This document shows positions 1 through 9,500 of a DNA stretch of 64,000 nt, piece by piece (position 1 is the stretch's first letter; each line of letters starts with the position of its first letter). The notes beneath the pieces are model-generated. The model saw only the letters and a list, made by a program, of their open reading frames with translations. It did no database searches and was not told the origin of the DNA. The stretch lies in assembly GCA_964620675.1 (NCBI GenBank), contig CAZUJU010000007.1, forward strand, positions 25,030 to 89,029, written 5' to 3'. This stretch comes from CAYSFW01 sp964620675 (lineage in GTDB: Bacteria > Pseudomonadota > Gammaproteobacteria > UWMA-0217). The position numbers and the translations under genes are program-made.

Positions 1-252
1 GACCACGGCCGCATCACCGCCACGGGCGAGCCGCGATTGACCTTCAGCGGGATCGGCTGGTACCGCCCGGAACTGTTCACCGGATGCCTACCGGGACGCT
101 TCCCGCTCGCGCCGTTGCTGCGCGCGGCGATGGCGAACGGTCAGGTGACAGGCGCGGCACACCAAGGTTTCTGGCTCGACGTGGGAACCCCGGAACGGCT
201 GCAAGCGCTGCGCGACCGCTGGTCCGCAGCCCATGCCAAAACCTCCGCCTGA
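1..252 (+). CDS. murU: MurU-like N-acetylmuramate-1-phosphate uridylyltransferase, 3' end only
   Basis: The reading frame is open from base 1, so the gene begins outside the window and only about 83 C-terminal residues are visible. The segment LTFSGIGWYRPELF and the closing FWLDVGTPERLQ are typical of the end of sugar-1-phosphate nucleotidyltransferases. The form is closest to MurU, which makes UDP-MurNAc in the cytoplasmic peptidoglycan-recycling route. RfbA/GlmU-type nucleotidyltransferases are an alternative because the N-terminal GXGTRM signature is not in the window. An apparent TTG start at 37 is internal and should not be used. Confidence 0.75.
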   Translation, partial: DHGRITATGEPRLTFSGIGWYRPELFTGCLPGRFPLAPLLRAAMANGQVTGAAHQGFWLDVGTPERLQALRDRWSAAHAKTSA

Positions 253-355
253 GGCGCTGCCAACCCACAGCAACAAGCGACAATCCTGCATAATGTAGGT
301 ACCTGACCCCACATCAGGCTCTACTCAGCCGAGCGCGAACCGCTACACTCTGCGC

Positions 356-1777
356 ATGGGGCAGGAGATCGACCATTCGCAGTTCAGCGCGGCGGAATAC
401 GCCGAGTTTGCGCGTCGTCTGCGCGCCGAGACCGCCGCGTTGATCGCGTCGTACGATCAGGCCTCGCACGCCGATGGCGATTTCGTCGTCGGCTTCGAAC
501 TCGAGACCTGCCTGGTCGACCGCGAACGCTTGCACCCGGCGATGCGCAACCAGGCCTTCCTGCGCCAGCTGAACTCGCCGCTCGCGGAGGCGGAGCTGGC
601 GCTGCACAACGTCGAATTCAACACGACGCCGCGCCGGGTGCACGGAGACCTGCTGAGCGCCTTGCATCGCGACCTGGCGACGCTGTTGCGCGACGCGCTG
701 GCCGTTGCCAACTCGCTCGAGATGCGTTTGGTGATGTGCGGCATCCTGCCGACGCTCGACGAAGCCATGCTGACGCCCGCCAACCTCTCGCCGCTCAACC
801 GCTATCAAGCGCTCCATGAGCAGGTGCTCGCCGCGCACGGTGGCCAAGCGTTGCAACTGGATATTCTCGGCCGCGAACACCTGGTATTGCGCCATGGCAG
901 CGTCATGCTGGAGGCCGCGACGACCTCGCTGCAGATCCACCTCAAGGTCCCGCGCGGTCTGGTGCGGCGGGCCTATAACGCATGTCTACTGATCTCGGCG
1001 CCGTTGCTCGGCCTCAGCGCCAACTCGCCGTTCCTGTTCGGCCACGACCTGTGGGATGAGACCCGCATCCCCCTGTTCGAGCAATCCGTGGCGCTCGGCG
1101 GGTTCGGCGCGCCGGGCGGCCCGCTGCGGCGGGTGTCGTTCGGCTCGGGTTACGCAAAACGGAGCATCGTCGAGTGCTTCGAGGAAAACCTCGCGCATTT
1201 TCCGGTGCTGTTGCCGGTGCTGGACGAGCGTCCGCGCCCCTACGCGCATCTGCGCCTGCACAACGGCACGATCTGGCGCTGGAACCGACCGATCGTCGGG
1301 TTTGACGACGATGGCACGCCGCATATCCGGATCGAGCACCGCACCCTGCCCGCCGGTCCCAGCCTCACCGATACCCTGGCCAATACCGCGCTGTTCCTCG
1401 GTCTGGTACGGTACTACCTGGAACACCCGGTGGAGGATCTGGAGTTTGCCCGCGTCCGCGACAACTTTTACCGCGCCGCGCGCTACGGGCTGCAGGCGCG
1501 GCTCGACTGGCTTGACGGCCAACGCCACCCGTTGCCGCGACTCGCATCCCGCCAGTTGCTCGACGCCGCCGCCTGGGGGCTCGCACGGCTCGGGCTCGAC
1601 GCCACCGACAGCGCGCGCTATCTCGCGGTCATCGCGGAACGGATCCGCTGCGGGCAAACCGGCGCCGACTGGCAACGGCGGTTTCTGCGGGCACATCCCG
1701 GCGATCTCCAGGCCTTGACCCAAACCTATCTCGGACATCAGGAAGCCGACCAACCGGTACACACATGGGCGATCTGA
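356..1777 (+). CDS. GCS2-family glutamate-cysteine ligase-like carboxylate-amine ligase
   Basis: This 473-residue protein has the GCS2 ATP-dependent carboxylate-amine ligase pattern. GFELET lies at about residues 46-51, a metal/ATP-binding acidic motif. EFNTTP near 103 and the SANSPFLFG stretch are also typical. Family members join glutamate, or another carboxylate, to an amine through an acyl-phosphate. The E. coli relative YbdK is a weak gamma-glutamylcysteine ligase of about 370 residues, so this one is longer. The natural substrate cannot be read from the sequence. The stop codon overlaps the start of the next gene by 13 nt, so the two are almost certainly co-translated. No strong ribosome binding site precedes the ATG at 356. 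The family call is firm, but a true GshA role is unproven. Confidence 0.8.
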   Translation: MGQEIDHSQFSAAEYAEFARRLRAETAALIASYDQASHADGDFVVGFELETCLVDRERLHPAMRNQAFLRQLNSPLAEAELALHNVEFNTTPRRVHGDLLSALHRDLATLLRDALAVANSLEMRLVMCGILPTLDEAMLTPANLSPLNRYQALHEQVLAAHGGQALQLDILGREHLVLRHGSVMLEAATTSLQIHLKVPRGLVRRAYNACLLISAPLLGLSANSPFLFGHDLWDETRIPLFEQSVALGGFGAPGGPLRRVSFGSGYAKRSIVECFEENLAHFPVLLPVLDERPRPYAHLRLHNGTIWRWNRPIVGFDDDGTPHIRIEHRTLPAGPSLTDTLANTALFLGLVRYYLEHPVEDLEFARVRDNFYRAARYGLQARLDWLDGQRHPLPRLASRQLLDAAAWGLARLGLDATDSARYLAVIAERIRCGQTGADWQRRFLRAHPGDLQALTQTYLGHQEADQPVHTWAI

Positions 1778-2805
1778 ATCTGCTCACGCTCCACGCACTC
1801 GATACCCTGCCGCCGCAACTGCTGGACATCGCCGCCCGCGACCTGCACCAGATCTTTGCGGGACCGACCCTGCTCCACCTGCCCGGTCGCCAGCCGGAAC
1901 CGCTATTCGTCAGCGTGCTGTTGCACGGCAACGAAGTCACCGGGCTCCTCGCGATCCAGCGCCTGCTGCGCAAGTACCAGCGCCGCGAACTGCCACGCGC
2001 GTTGTGCCTGTTCGTCGGCAACCTCGAGGCCTCGCGCCACAACGTCCGCCGTCTCGACGGGCAGCCCGACTACAACCGTGTCTGGCCCGGCACCCAGGTC
2101 CCCGCCTGCGCCGAGACCCGGCTGATGCAACAGGTCGTCGCACGCCTGCGTGAACGGCGGGTGTTCGCCAGCGTCGACCTGCACAACAACACCGGCATCA
2201 ACCCGCATTACGCCTGCGTCAACGCGCTCACCCCCCAGCCGTTGCAACTTGCGAGCCTGTTCAGCCGCACCGTGGTTTATTTTCAAACCCCGCAAGGCAC
2301 CCAAAGCGCGGCCATGGCGGCACTCTGTCCGGCGGTGACGGTGGAATGCGGTAAACCGGGCGAGGCGCACGGGGTCGAGCACGCGGCCGAGTTCGTCGAG
2401 GCCTGCCTGCATCTGGCCGAGGTGCCGCACCATCCGGTCGCAGCGAGCGACATCCATCTGTTTCACACCGTAGCTCAGGTGCGAGTGCCGGAGGGGCTGG
2501 ACTTTGCATTCGCGCCCGACGCCGCCACCCTGGTGTTCGCGGCGGATCTGGAGCGCATGAATTTTCAGGAAATGCCGGCCGGCACCCCGCTGGCTGTCTG
2601 CCGCGACGGCGCAACACCGCGTCTGATCGCTAGTAACGATGCCGGCGAGGACGTCGCCGAGCACTATTTTGAATGCCGCCGCAACCAACTCCTGCTCCGG
2701 CGCGACGTGATGCCGTCGATGCTCACCCGTGACCTCACCATCGTCCGTCAGGACTGCCTGTGCTACCTCATGGAACGACTGGCACTGCCGGACGCGCCAC
2801 GCTAA
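1765..2805 (+). CDS. AstE/AspA-family (M14-like) zinc amidohydrolase
   Basis: The 346-residue protein has the succinylglutamate desuccinylase/aspartoacylase fold signature. HGNE at residues 54-57 gives the first zinc ligands, VDLHNN with H140 gives the third, and VECGKPG carries the catalytic glutamate. The family removes acyl groups from amino acids or amides. It overlaps the upstream GCS2 ligase by 13 nt, so a ligase and a hydrolase of opposite chemistry are made from one message. No other arginine-catabolism (ast) genes are nearby, so a role as AstE itself is unlikely. Its 3' end overlaps the convergent ydcF-like gene by 38 nt. Confidence 0.82.
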   Translation: MGDLNLLTLHALDTLPPQLLDIAARDLHQIFAGPTLLHLPGRQPEPLFVSVLLHGNEVTGLLAIQRLLRKYQRRELPRALCLFVGNLEASRHNVRRLDGQPDYNRVWPGTQVPACAETRLMQQVVARLRERRVFASVDLHNNTGINPHYACVNALTPQPLQLASLFSRTVVYFQTPQGTQSAAMAALCPAVTVECGKPGEAHGVEHAAEFVEACLHLAEVPHHPVAASDIHLFHTVAQVRVPEGLDFAFAPDAATLVFAADLERMNFQEMPAGTPLAVCRDGATPRLIASNDAGEDVAEHYFECRRNQLLLRRDVMPSMLTRDLTIVRQDCLCYLMERLALPDAPR

Positions 2806-3577
2806 AGATCGGTCGAATCGAATACCACCCCTGTCCCAGCCACTCGTGCAACGCAAACCGGGTATGGCGCAGCGCATCCAGTTGCGGCAGCCACTGCCAG
2901 GCGCCGCGCTCCATACTGCTACGCGTAACCCGCGCCACCGGTGCGGCGATCGCCTCGATCCCGAGTGATTCGAAGCTGCGCATCGCGCGCGGCATGTGCC
3001 AGTACTGCGTGACCACCAACGGCCGACGCAAGCCCTTGGCGGTGAGAATATCGCGCGCGTACAACGCGTTTTCGTGGGTGGTTTGACTCGCGGTTTCGGC
3101 GTAAACCGTCGCCACTCCGAGTTCGCGTTGCAGAAACGCCTGCGCCAACAGCGCCTCGGAGGGCTCGCGCCCGCCAAAGTCGCCGCCCGTGGTAATCACC
3201 GGCAGTCCGGTCGCACGCGCCAGGTAACCGGCGTAACGGGCGCGCATCAAGCCGTGGTCGATCAGCGTCCCCGGGGTCCCGAATTCGGTTGCGCCTGCCG
3301 CGCTGACGCCACCGAGCACGATGATCGAATCGGCGTCCGCCGGCACTTGCGCCAGCGTCGGGTAACGGTCCTGTAACGGGTCGAGCAGCAGAAACGCAAA
3401 CCACGGCGTACTGCTCAGCCACAACAGCGCCACCCCCAGCACCCACAGGCCGGCCGCCGCGCGGCGCGCCCCGGCGCCGAACATCAGCAACGCCAGCACG
3501 CCGAGCGTCACCACCCCGCCCGGCGGCAACAACAGCAGCTCAACTAAGCGGGTCAGATAAACTTCCGACATCGTCAT
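2768..3577 (-). CDS. YdcF/SanA/ElyC-family (DUF218) membrane protein
   Basis: The product is 269 residues. I chose the ATG at 3577 because GAGGG lies just upstream on the minus strand and the open frame before it only shadows lipA. Two N-terminal hydrophobic segments (about residues 15-35 and 40-62) precede a DUF218 domain with DSIIVLGG, TGG and SQTTHENA motifs and a late VTQYWHMPRA. E. coli relatives (ElyC, SanA, YdcF) are inner-membrane proteins tied to envelope integrity and possibly lipid carrier metabolism, but their reaction is not settled. It lies 34 nt downstream of lipA in the same orientation. Confidence 0.8.
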   Translation of the reverse strand: MTMSEVYLTRLVELLLLPPGGVVTLGVLALLMFGAGARRAAAGLWVLGVALLWLSSTPWFAFLLLDPLQDRYPTLAQVPADADSIIVLGGVSAAGATEFGTPGTLIDHGLMRARYAGYLARATGLPVITTGGDFGGREPSEALLAQAFLQRELGVATVYAETASQTTHENALYARDILTAKGLRRPLVVTQYWHMPRAMRSFESLGIEAIAAPVARVTRSSMERGAWQWLPQLDALRHTRFALHEWLGQGWYSIRPIFSVARPAVPVVP

Positions 3578-3611
3578 CGTCCCTCGCGGTTTGTTTGTCG
3601 CGCGGCGGCCC

Positions 3612-4568
3612 CTACCGGGCCAAGGCCGCCTGCCGATCCGCGTGATACGACGAACGCACCAGCGGCCCGCTCGCGACATGACGAAAGCCCATCCGCGCGC
3701 CCACTTCGGCCAAGCGCGCGAACTCGTCGGGGTGGACGAAGCGGCGCACCGGCAGATGGCCACGGGTGGGTTGCAGGTATTGCCCGAGCGTCAGCATGTC
3801 GCAGCCGTGCGCGCGCAAATCCGCCATCACCGCCTCGACCTCCGCGATCTCCTCGCCGATCCCGAGCATCAGGCCAGACTTGGTCGGCACTGCGGGGTAA
3901 AGCTCCTTGAACGCGCGGATCAGGTGTAGCGAATGCGCGTAATCCGAACCCGGACGCACCGGCTTGTAAAGCCGCGGCACCGTTTCCAGATTGTGATTGA
4001 ACACATCCGGCGGCGCCGCTTCGAAAATGGCGAGCGCAACCTCCAGCCGGCCGCGAAAATCCGGCACCAGAATCTCGATCCTGATCCCGGGGTTCTCCGC
4101 CCGCACCCGCTCGATACACGCGACAAAGTGCGCGGCGCCGCCATCGCGCAGGTCATCGCGGTCGACCGACGTGATCACCACGTATTTCAAGCCCATCGCC
4201 TGAATCGCACGCGCAAGGTGCTCCGGCTCATCGCGATCGAGCGCGAGTGGGCGGCCATGCGCCACATCGCAGAACGGGCAGCGCCGGGTACAGATATCGC
4301 CCATGATCATGAACGTCGCCGTACCGTGGCTGAAACACTCGCTCAGATTGGGACACGACGCCTCCTCGCACACCGTATGGAGCCGGTGCTCCCGCAGCTG
4401 CTGCTTCAGCGCAAGCACCCCCGCACCGGTCGGCGCCTTGACCCGAATCCAGTCCGGCTTGCGCAACGGCGCCGCGCTCGCTTCAACCTTGATCGGAATC
4501 CGCGCGGTTTTATCGGCCCCGCGCTCCTTGAAACCGGGTACACGGGTCGCAGTCGGTTCGTCGCTCAT
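3612..4568 (-). CDS. lipA: Lipoyl synthase
   Basis: LipA inserts two sulfur atoms into protein-bound octanoyl groups to form lipoate in the cytoplasm. At 318 residues it has the normal length. C67, C72 and C78 match the LipA-specific auxiliary cluster (C-x4-C-x5-C), and CTRRCPFC at 93-100 is the radical-SAM CX3CX2C motif. NHNLETVPRLY and GLMLGIGE are also diagnostic. In related genomes lipA directly follows lipB, but here lipB lies about 7.5 kb away, beyond tamAB. The gene is transcribed divergently from tamA. Confidence 0.97.
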   Translation of the reverse strand: MSDEPTATRVPGFKERGADKTARIPIKVEASAAPLRKPDWIRVKAPTGAGVLALKQQLREHRLHTVCEEASCPNLSECFSHGTATFMIMGDICTRRCPFCDVAHGRPLALDRDEPEHLARAIQAMGLKYVVITSVDRDDLRDGGAAHFVACIERVRAENPGIRIEILVPDFRGRLEVALAIFEAAPPDVFNHNLETVPRLYKPVRPGSDYAHSLHLIRAFKELYPAVPTKSGLMLGIGEEIAEVEAVMADLRAHGCDMLTLGQYLQPTRGHLPVRRFVHPDEFARLAEVGARMGFRHVASGPLVRSSYHADRQAALAR

Positions 4569-4682
4569 CCTTCAAATTCCACCCAGCTGATGTGAAGTCA
4601 CCGCAATCTGCCACCGATCGACGTGGCGGCGCAAGTTTGCGGGCGGGGACGGATGCCACCCCGCATCGGGGGGGCGATCGCT

Positions 4683-4688
4683 TATACT
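4683..4688 (+). promoter_or_regulatory. Possible -10 element upstream of tamA
   Basis: TATACT (5/6 match to TATAAT) lies 28 nt before the chosen tamA ATG, in the lipA/tamA divergent gap. No convincing -35 is seen at the usual spacing. Confidence 0.3.
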
Positions 4689-4716
4689 TGAGGGCGTGGG
4701 AATAACGCACCAGAAC

Positions 4717-6597
4717 ATGCCGCGATCGGATCCGCCAGCCCTGACGCCTAACCGCCGCCCAACGCGTGTTGTCAGCATCGCCCATCCCGCGCGCGCGACC
4801 TGGACCTGTGCGGTGTTGCTCGCAGGGTCGCTGTTGACGCCGCCGCTCGCGGGGGCGGAAGGCGAACCCGAGGCCACTGCGGAACCCGCCGCCGCGACCG
4901 AGTCCGACCCGCACGGCGCGGTCCGCGTTTCGGTCGAGGGGGTCACGGACAAACTCCGCGAAAACGTGCTCGGCTACCTCGAAATCCAGCAACTCACGAA
5001 CGATGCCGAGGCCTCGCCGGCACGGGTGCGCTTCCTACACCGTGCCGCCGAGCAGCAGATCACGCGTGCGTTGCAGGCTTACGGTCATTTCCGGCCCGAG
5101 ATCGAGTCTTCACTCGCGCGGAGCGCCACCGGCTGGGACGCGCGCTATCGCATCGTTCCGGGGCCGGTGCTTACGATCGGCGAACTCGATCTTAAGGTGA
5201 CGGGCGCGGGCGAAGCCGACCCCGAGTTTCGCAAGGCGCTCGCGGACACACCGCTGCGCCAGGGCGCGGCGCTCGATCAGGTCGCTTACGAGGCCTTGAA
5301 ACGGCGGTTTCAGGTGCTGGCCTCGGAGCGCGGCTATTTCAACGCGCAACTCACCGCGCATGAAATCGGTGTCGATCTTGCGGCGTACACCAGCCGCGTG
5401 CGCCTCCACTTCGAAACCGGCCAGCGCTACCAGCTCGGCGCGGTGAACTTCTGGCAGGAACGCGACTGGCTCACGGCGGGTTTGCTCGAACGCTTTGTCG
5501 AGATCGAACCCGGCCAGCCGTACGAGGCGGCGGCGTTGCAGCAACTCCAGGGCGATCTCAGCAATACCGAGTATTTCCGCCAGGTCGAGATCGACGCCGC
5601 GCCGGAATCGGCGCAGGCGCTGGTCATCCCAGTCGAGGTCAAGTTGTTTCCGCACAAGCCGCGCAAGTATGTCTACGGCGTCGGGTACGGCACCGACACC
5701 GGGGCGCGGGTCAAGGCGGGGATCACCGGCCGACGGGTCAATCGGCGCGGGCATCACTACACCGCCGAGGCGTTGATCTCACAGATCAAGTACGGGATCG
5801 CCGGCGAGTACGTCATTCCGGGGCGCGATCCGCGCAGCGATGCCTACGGCCTGCGCGCCTCGCTGGAGGATGAGCACTCTAATACGCGCGAGTACCGCGC
5901 GCTCAATCTCGGCGGTTATTACAAATACCGCGACGGGCTCTGGCTCAAGACCTGGGCGCTCGACTACCGGGTCGAGCAATTCGAGGTCGGGGCGCTTACG
6001 CCGACACGCACGTTGCTGATCCCGAGCGTCGACTGGACCCGCACCTTCCCTGCGGAACTCGAGGCCCGGATCTATGCCGTCGAAGGGGCGTGGCTGCAAC
6101 TGCGCCTGCGCGGCGCTTACGAACCACTGCTTTCGGACACCTCATTTGTCCAACCGCTGGTCGCGGCCAAGTGGATTCGCAGTTTCGCCGAGCGTGGTCG
6201 GATCATCGCTCGCGGCGCCGTCGGTACCACCTGGGTCGATGATTTCGACGCCCTGCCGATTTCGCTGCGCTTTTTCACCGGCGGCGACCGTACCGTGCGC
6301 GGTTACAAATACGAGGTGATCGCGCCGCGCGATGATGCCGCCAAGGCGGTCGGCGGCAAGCACTTGACGGAAGCCAGCCTGGAATACGAGTTTCCGCTCA
6401 AGGACAAATGGAGCGTCGCCGCGTTCGTCGACACCGGCGACGCGTTCAACGATCAACCCGAGTTCAAGACTGGGGTAGGCATTGGGGTACGTTGGCGCTC
6501 GCCGATTGGCCCGGTGCGGATCGACCTGGGGCATGGCCTCGACCAGCCCCCCGGCAGCAACCTGCGCCTGCACCTGACGATCGGGCCGGATCTATGA
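4717..6597 (+). CDS. tamA: TamA, outer-membrane translocation and assembly module subunit
   Basis: This is an Omp85-superfamily protein of about 626 residues. A signal-peptide-like segment (TWTCAVLLAGSLLTPPLAGA) comes first. Three POTRA-like regions follow to roughly residue 270, and then a beta-barrel with the VRGY motif (GGDRTVRGYKYE) and a GVGIGVRWRSPIGPVRID end. TamA with TamB helps insert or transport outer-membrane proteins and lipids. The ATG at 4717 is preferred to an in-frame GTG at 4696, and neither has a clear ribosome binding site. The stop codon overlaps the tamB start (ATGA), which confirms the pairing. Confidence 0.93.
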   Translation: MPRSDPPALTPNRRPTRVVSIAHPARATWTCAVLLAGSLLTPPLAGAEGEPEATAEPAAATESDPHGAVRVSVEGVTDKLRENVLGYLEIQQLTNDAEASPARVRFLHRAAEQQITRALQAYGHFRPEIESSLARSATGWDARYRIVPGPVLTIGELDLKVTGAGEADPEFRKALADTPLRQGAALDQVAYEALKRRFQVLASERGYFNAQLTAHEIGVDLAAYTSRVRLHFETGQRYQLGAVNFWQERDWLTAGLLERFVEIEPGQPYEAAALQQLQGDLSNTEYFRQVEIDAAPESAQALVIPVEVKLFPHKPRKYVYGVGYGTDTGARVKAGITGRRVNRRGHHYTAEALISQIKYGIAGEYVIPGRDPRSDAYGLRASLEDEHSNTREYRALNLGGYYKYRDGLWLKTWALDYRVEQFEVGALTPTRTLLIPSVDWTRTFPAELEARIYAVEGAWLQLRLRGAYEPLLSDTSFVQPLVAAKWIRSFAERGRIIARGAVGTTWVDDFDALPISLRFFTGGDRTVRGYKYEVIAPRDDAAKAVGGKHLTEASLEYEFPLKDKWSVAAFVDTGDAFNDQPEFKTGVGIGVRWRSPIGPVRIDLGHGLDQPPGSNLRLHLTIGPDL

Positions 6598-9500
6598 CCC
6601 GCCGACTGCTCCGTCTCACCGGCTGGACCCTGCTTGCGTTGCTGTTGCTCACGCTCGCCGCGGTCGCCTACTTCACCGCGACCGAGAGCGGCCTGCAACG
6701 GCTGCTGACATTGGCCCAGCGCTACGCCCCCGGCGAGCTGAGCTGGGACGCCGCGCACGGCCGCGTGCTCGGACCGCTCGATCTGCGCAACCTCAACTAT
6801 CATCAAGCCGACGGATTCCGCATCGAACTGGCCGAAGGCAAGCTGCGCTGGCGCCCGGCGGACTTGCTCGCGCGCACCCTGCGGATAGACCAGTTGCATC
6901 TGCACGGTCTGGATGTTTACCTGCCGCCGCCGACAACCCCGGCGCCGCCGGCGGAGCCTTTAACCTTGCCGAACCTGCGCTTGCCGCTCGGGATCGATCT
7001 CAAGGACATCGACCTCAGCGCGATCCGGATCCATCCCTGGCAGGCGCCGGCGCCGATCGTGATCGAACAGCTGCGGCTGGCCGCGTCCGGCACCGACGCA
7101 ACGGTCCAGGTCGTCACGCTCGAGGTGCGCGCGCCGGAACTGACGGCGAACCTCGCCGGCACCGTGCAACCCAGCGGCGACTACCCGCTCGATCTCACGC
7201 TGGCGTGGCAATACACCCACCCGCAATTCGGCGCGTTCGACGGCAATGGCGCCGCCAAGGGCGATCTCAAGCGGCTCGAACTCACCCACACCATCGCCGG
7301 CATCGCCCAGCTGCAACTCGAAGCGACGGTGGTCGATCTGTTACGCCAACCCGGTTGGGACGCGCGCCTAGAACTGCACAGCGACAACCTCGAACCGTTC
7401 GCGGCCGCACTGGCGCAAACCCCGCTCCAGGCCGAGGTGACCTCGCAAGGCACGCTCGAACGCTTCGACGCCCGCGCCAGGCTCACCACCCACCGCGTCG
7501 AGACCGGCCCGCTCCAGCTCGAACTCGACGCCGAAGGCGGCCCTGAAACCATCACGGTGCGCGAGCTGCTGCTGAAACCGAGCAACCACCCCGGACAGGC
7601 CCGGCTGCGCGGCACCGTCGACCGCGCGAGCATGCGCGCCGATCTGAACCTTGACTGGCTCGACCTCGGCTGGCCATTGGTCGGATCCGACCCGCAATAC
7701 TTGAGTCCGAAGGGCAGCCTGAATTTTGTCGGCGACGCCGAGGCGTTCAGCGCCAAGCTGCGCGCCCGCCTCGATGGCCCGCTGTTGGGCGCGCTCGACG
7801 CCAGCCTCGACGCCAACGGCGAAGGGCCGACGCTGACCGTGTCGCAGCTCGCCCTGCGGGCACCGGATGGTGCCGCGCGGCTCACCGCGCAAGGCACTTT
7901 CGACCGCGCCACGCTCAGCTTTGACACCCGCGGCGAATGGCAGGCGCTCGGCTGGCCACTGCGCGGCGAACCGCAATTCGCCAGCAAAGGCGGTCGTTTC
8001 AATGCCAACGGAACGCTCGGCGACTACCAGTTCGATCTGACTGCCGCGCTGCGAGGCGCCGCGATCCCCTCCGGCGAATGGCAACTGCAAGGCAAGGGTT
8101 CGACCGAGGCGCTGCGCGATTTCACCTTGAACGGCCAAGTCCTCACGGGCGAACTCACCGTCGCCGGTAACGCCGCCTGGTTACCGCAGCCCGCGTGGCA
8201 GGTGGCACTGAACGGCAAGGGGCTCAATCCCGGCGCGCAATGGCCGGAACTGGCCGGCAAACTGAATCTGGACTTGCGCAGCGCCGGGTCGCTCGGCGCC
8301 GCTGGCCCTGATCTGAGCGCCGAGATCGCGACGCTCTCCGGCGAGTTCCGCGGCCAGCCGGTGCGCGGACAAGGCAAGGTCCTGGTGCGCGGCTCCACGC
8401 TTGATCTTGAGGACATACGCCTCAGCAGCGGCGGCGCGCGGCTGGAGGCGAGCGGACGGCTTAGCGACGATTGGGATCTGCGCTGGCGCCTCGACGCGCC
8501 GAATCTCGCCCAGCTCCTGCCCGATCTTGGCGGCGCGATCCAAGGCAGCGGCACCCTCGGCGGCACCGCGGCCCAGCCCCGCGCGGCACTCGAACTCAAA
8601 GCAACCGATCTCGCCGCCGGCGCGACCACCCTCAAGCGCCTCGACGCCAACGCCCGGATCGACCTCGCCGCGACCGGCCGTTCGGTGGTCGAGATCAAGG
8701 GCACAACCCTGGGACTCGCGGGCCAACCGTGGCGCGCGCTGACGCTGAACGGCGCCGGCACACCCGGCGACCATGTGCTCACACTCACGGTCGACGGCGA
8801 ACCCGGCAACCTCGAACTCGCGCTGGCTGGAGGGCTCAGCGAGCGGCAATGGCTGGGAAATATCACCACACTCGCTGCGCGCAAGACCGCTTTCGGCGAC
8901 TGGACCCTCGCGCAACCGGCGCCTTTGCAAATCGCGGCCGAAGCCGCGCAGCTCGCGCCGGTTTGCCTCGCCAGCGCCCCGACCCGGCTCTGCGTGGACG
9001 GCAGCTGGAATGCCGCCACCGGCGCGCGCGGCGAACTCAGCGTGACGGACTTGGAGGCGAAGCGCTTCGCCACTTACCTCCCGGACGGCATCCGCCTCGA
9101 CACTGCGCTCGCCGGCAAAGCGAGCGGACAACGCGACTCGCAGGGACTCATCCGCGCCGACGCCGATTTTCAGCTCCGCCCCGGCCAGCTTGCACTCGAG
9201 ACCAATGGCGCCCCGTTGCGTATCCAGCTTGGCGACAGCCACCTGCGTGGCCGCCTCGACGGTCAGCAAGCCAGCGCCGCATTGGCGTTCGATCTCGGCG
9301 CCCTCGGGCGAATCGATGCCGACACCCAGCTCAGCGAACTCGCCGGCACCCCGCGCCTCGGCGGTACACTCAAGGCCCGGCTCGACGACCTCGCGCCCCT
9401 GAGCGCGCTGGCACCACAATTGCAAGCGATCGGCGGCCGCTTCGACGCCGACCTCACGCTCGGTGGGACGCTGGCGACGCCCGCACTAAGGGGCGATATC

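Noticed and set aside
1903..3177. 424-codon minus-strand frame across the AstE-like and ydcF-like genes
   Set aside because: It crosses two well supported genes in other frames and lacks any motif.
8181..9425. 414-codon open frame antisense to tamB
   Set aside because: GC-rich codon periodicity of tamB opens long antisense frames; no motif, no start signal, and tamB is unquestionable.
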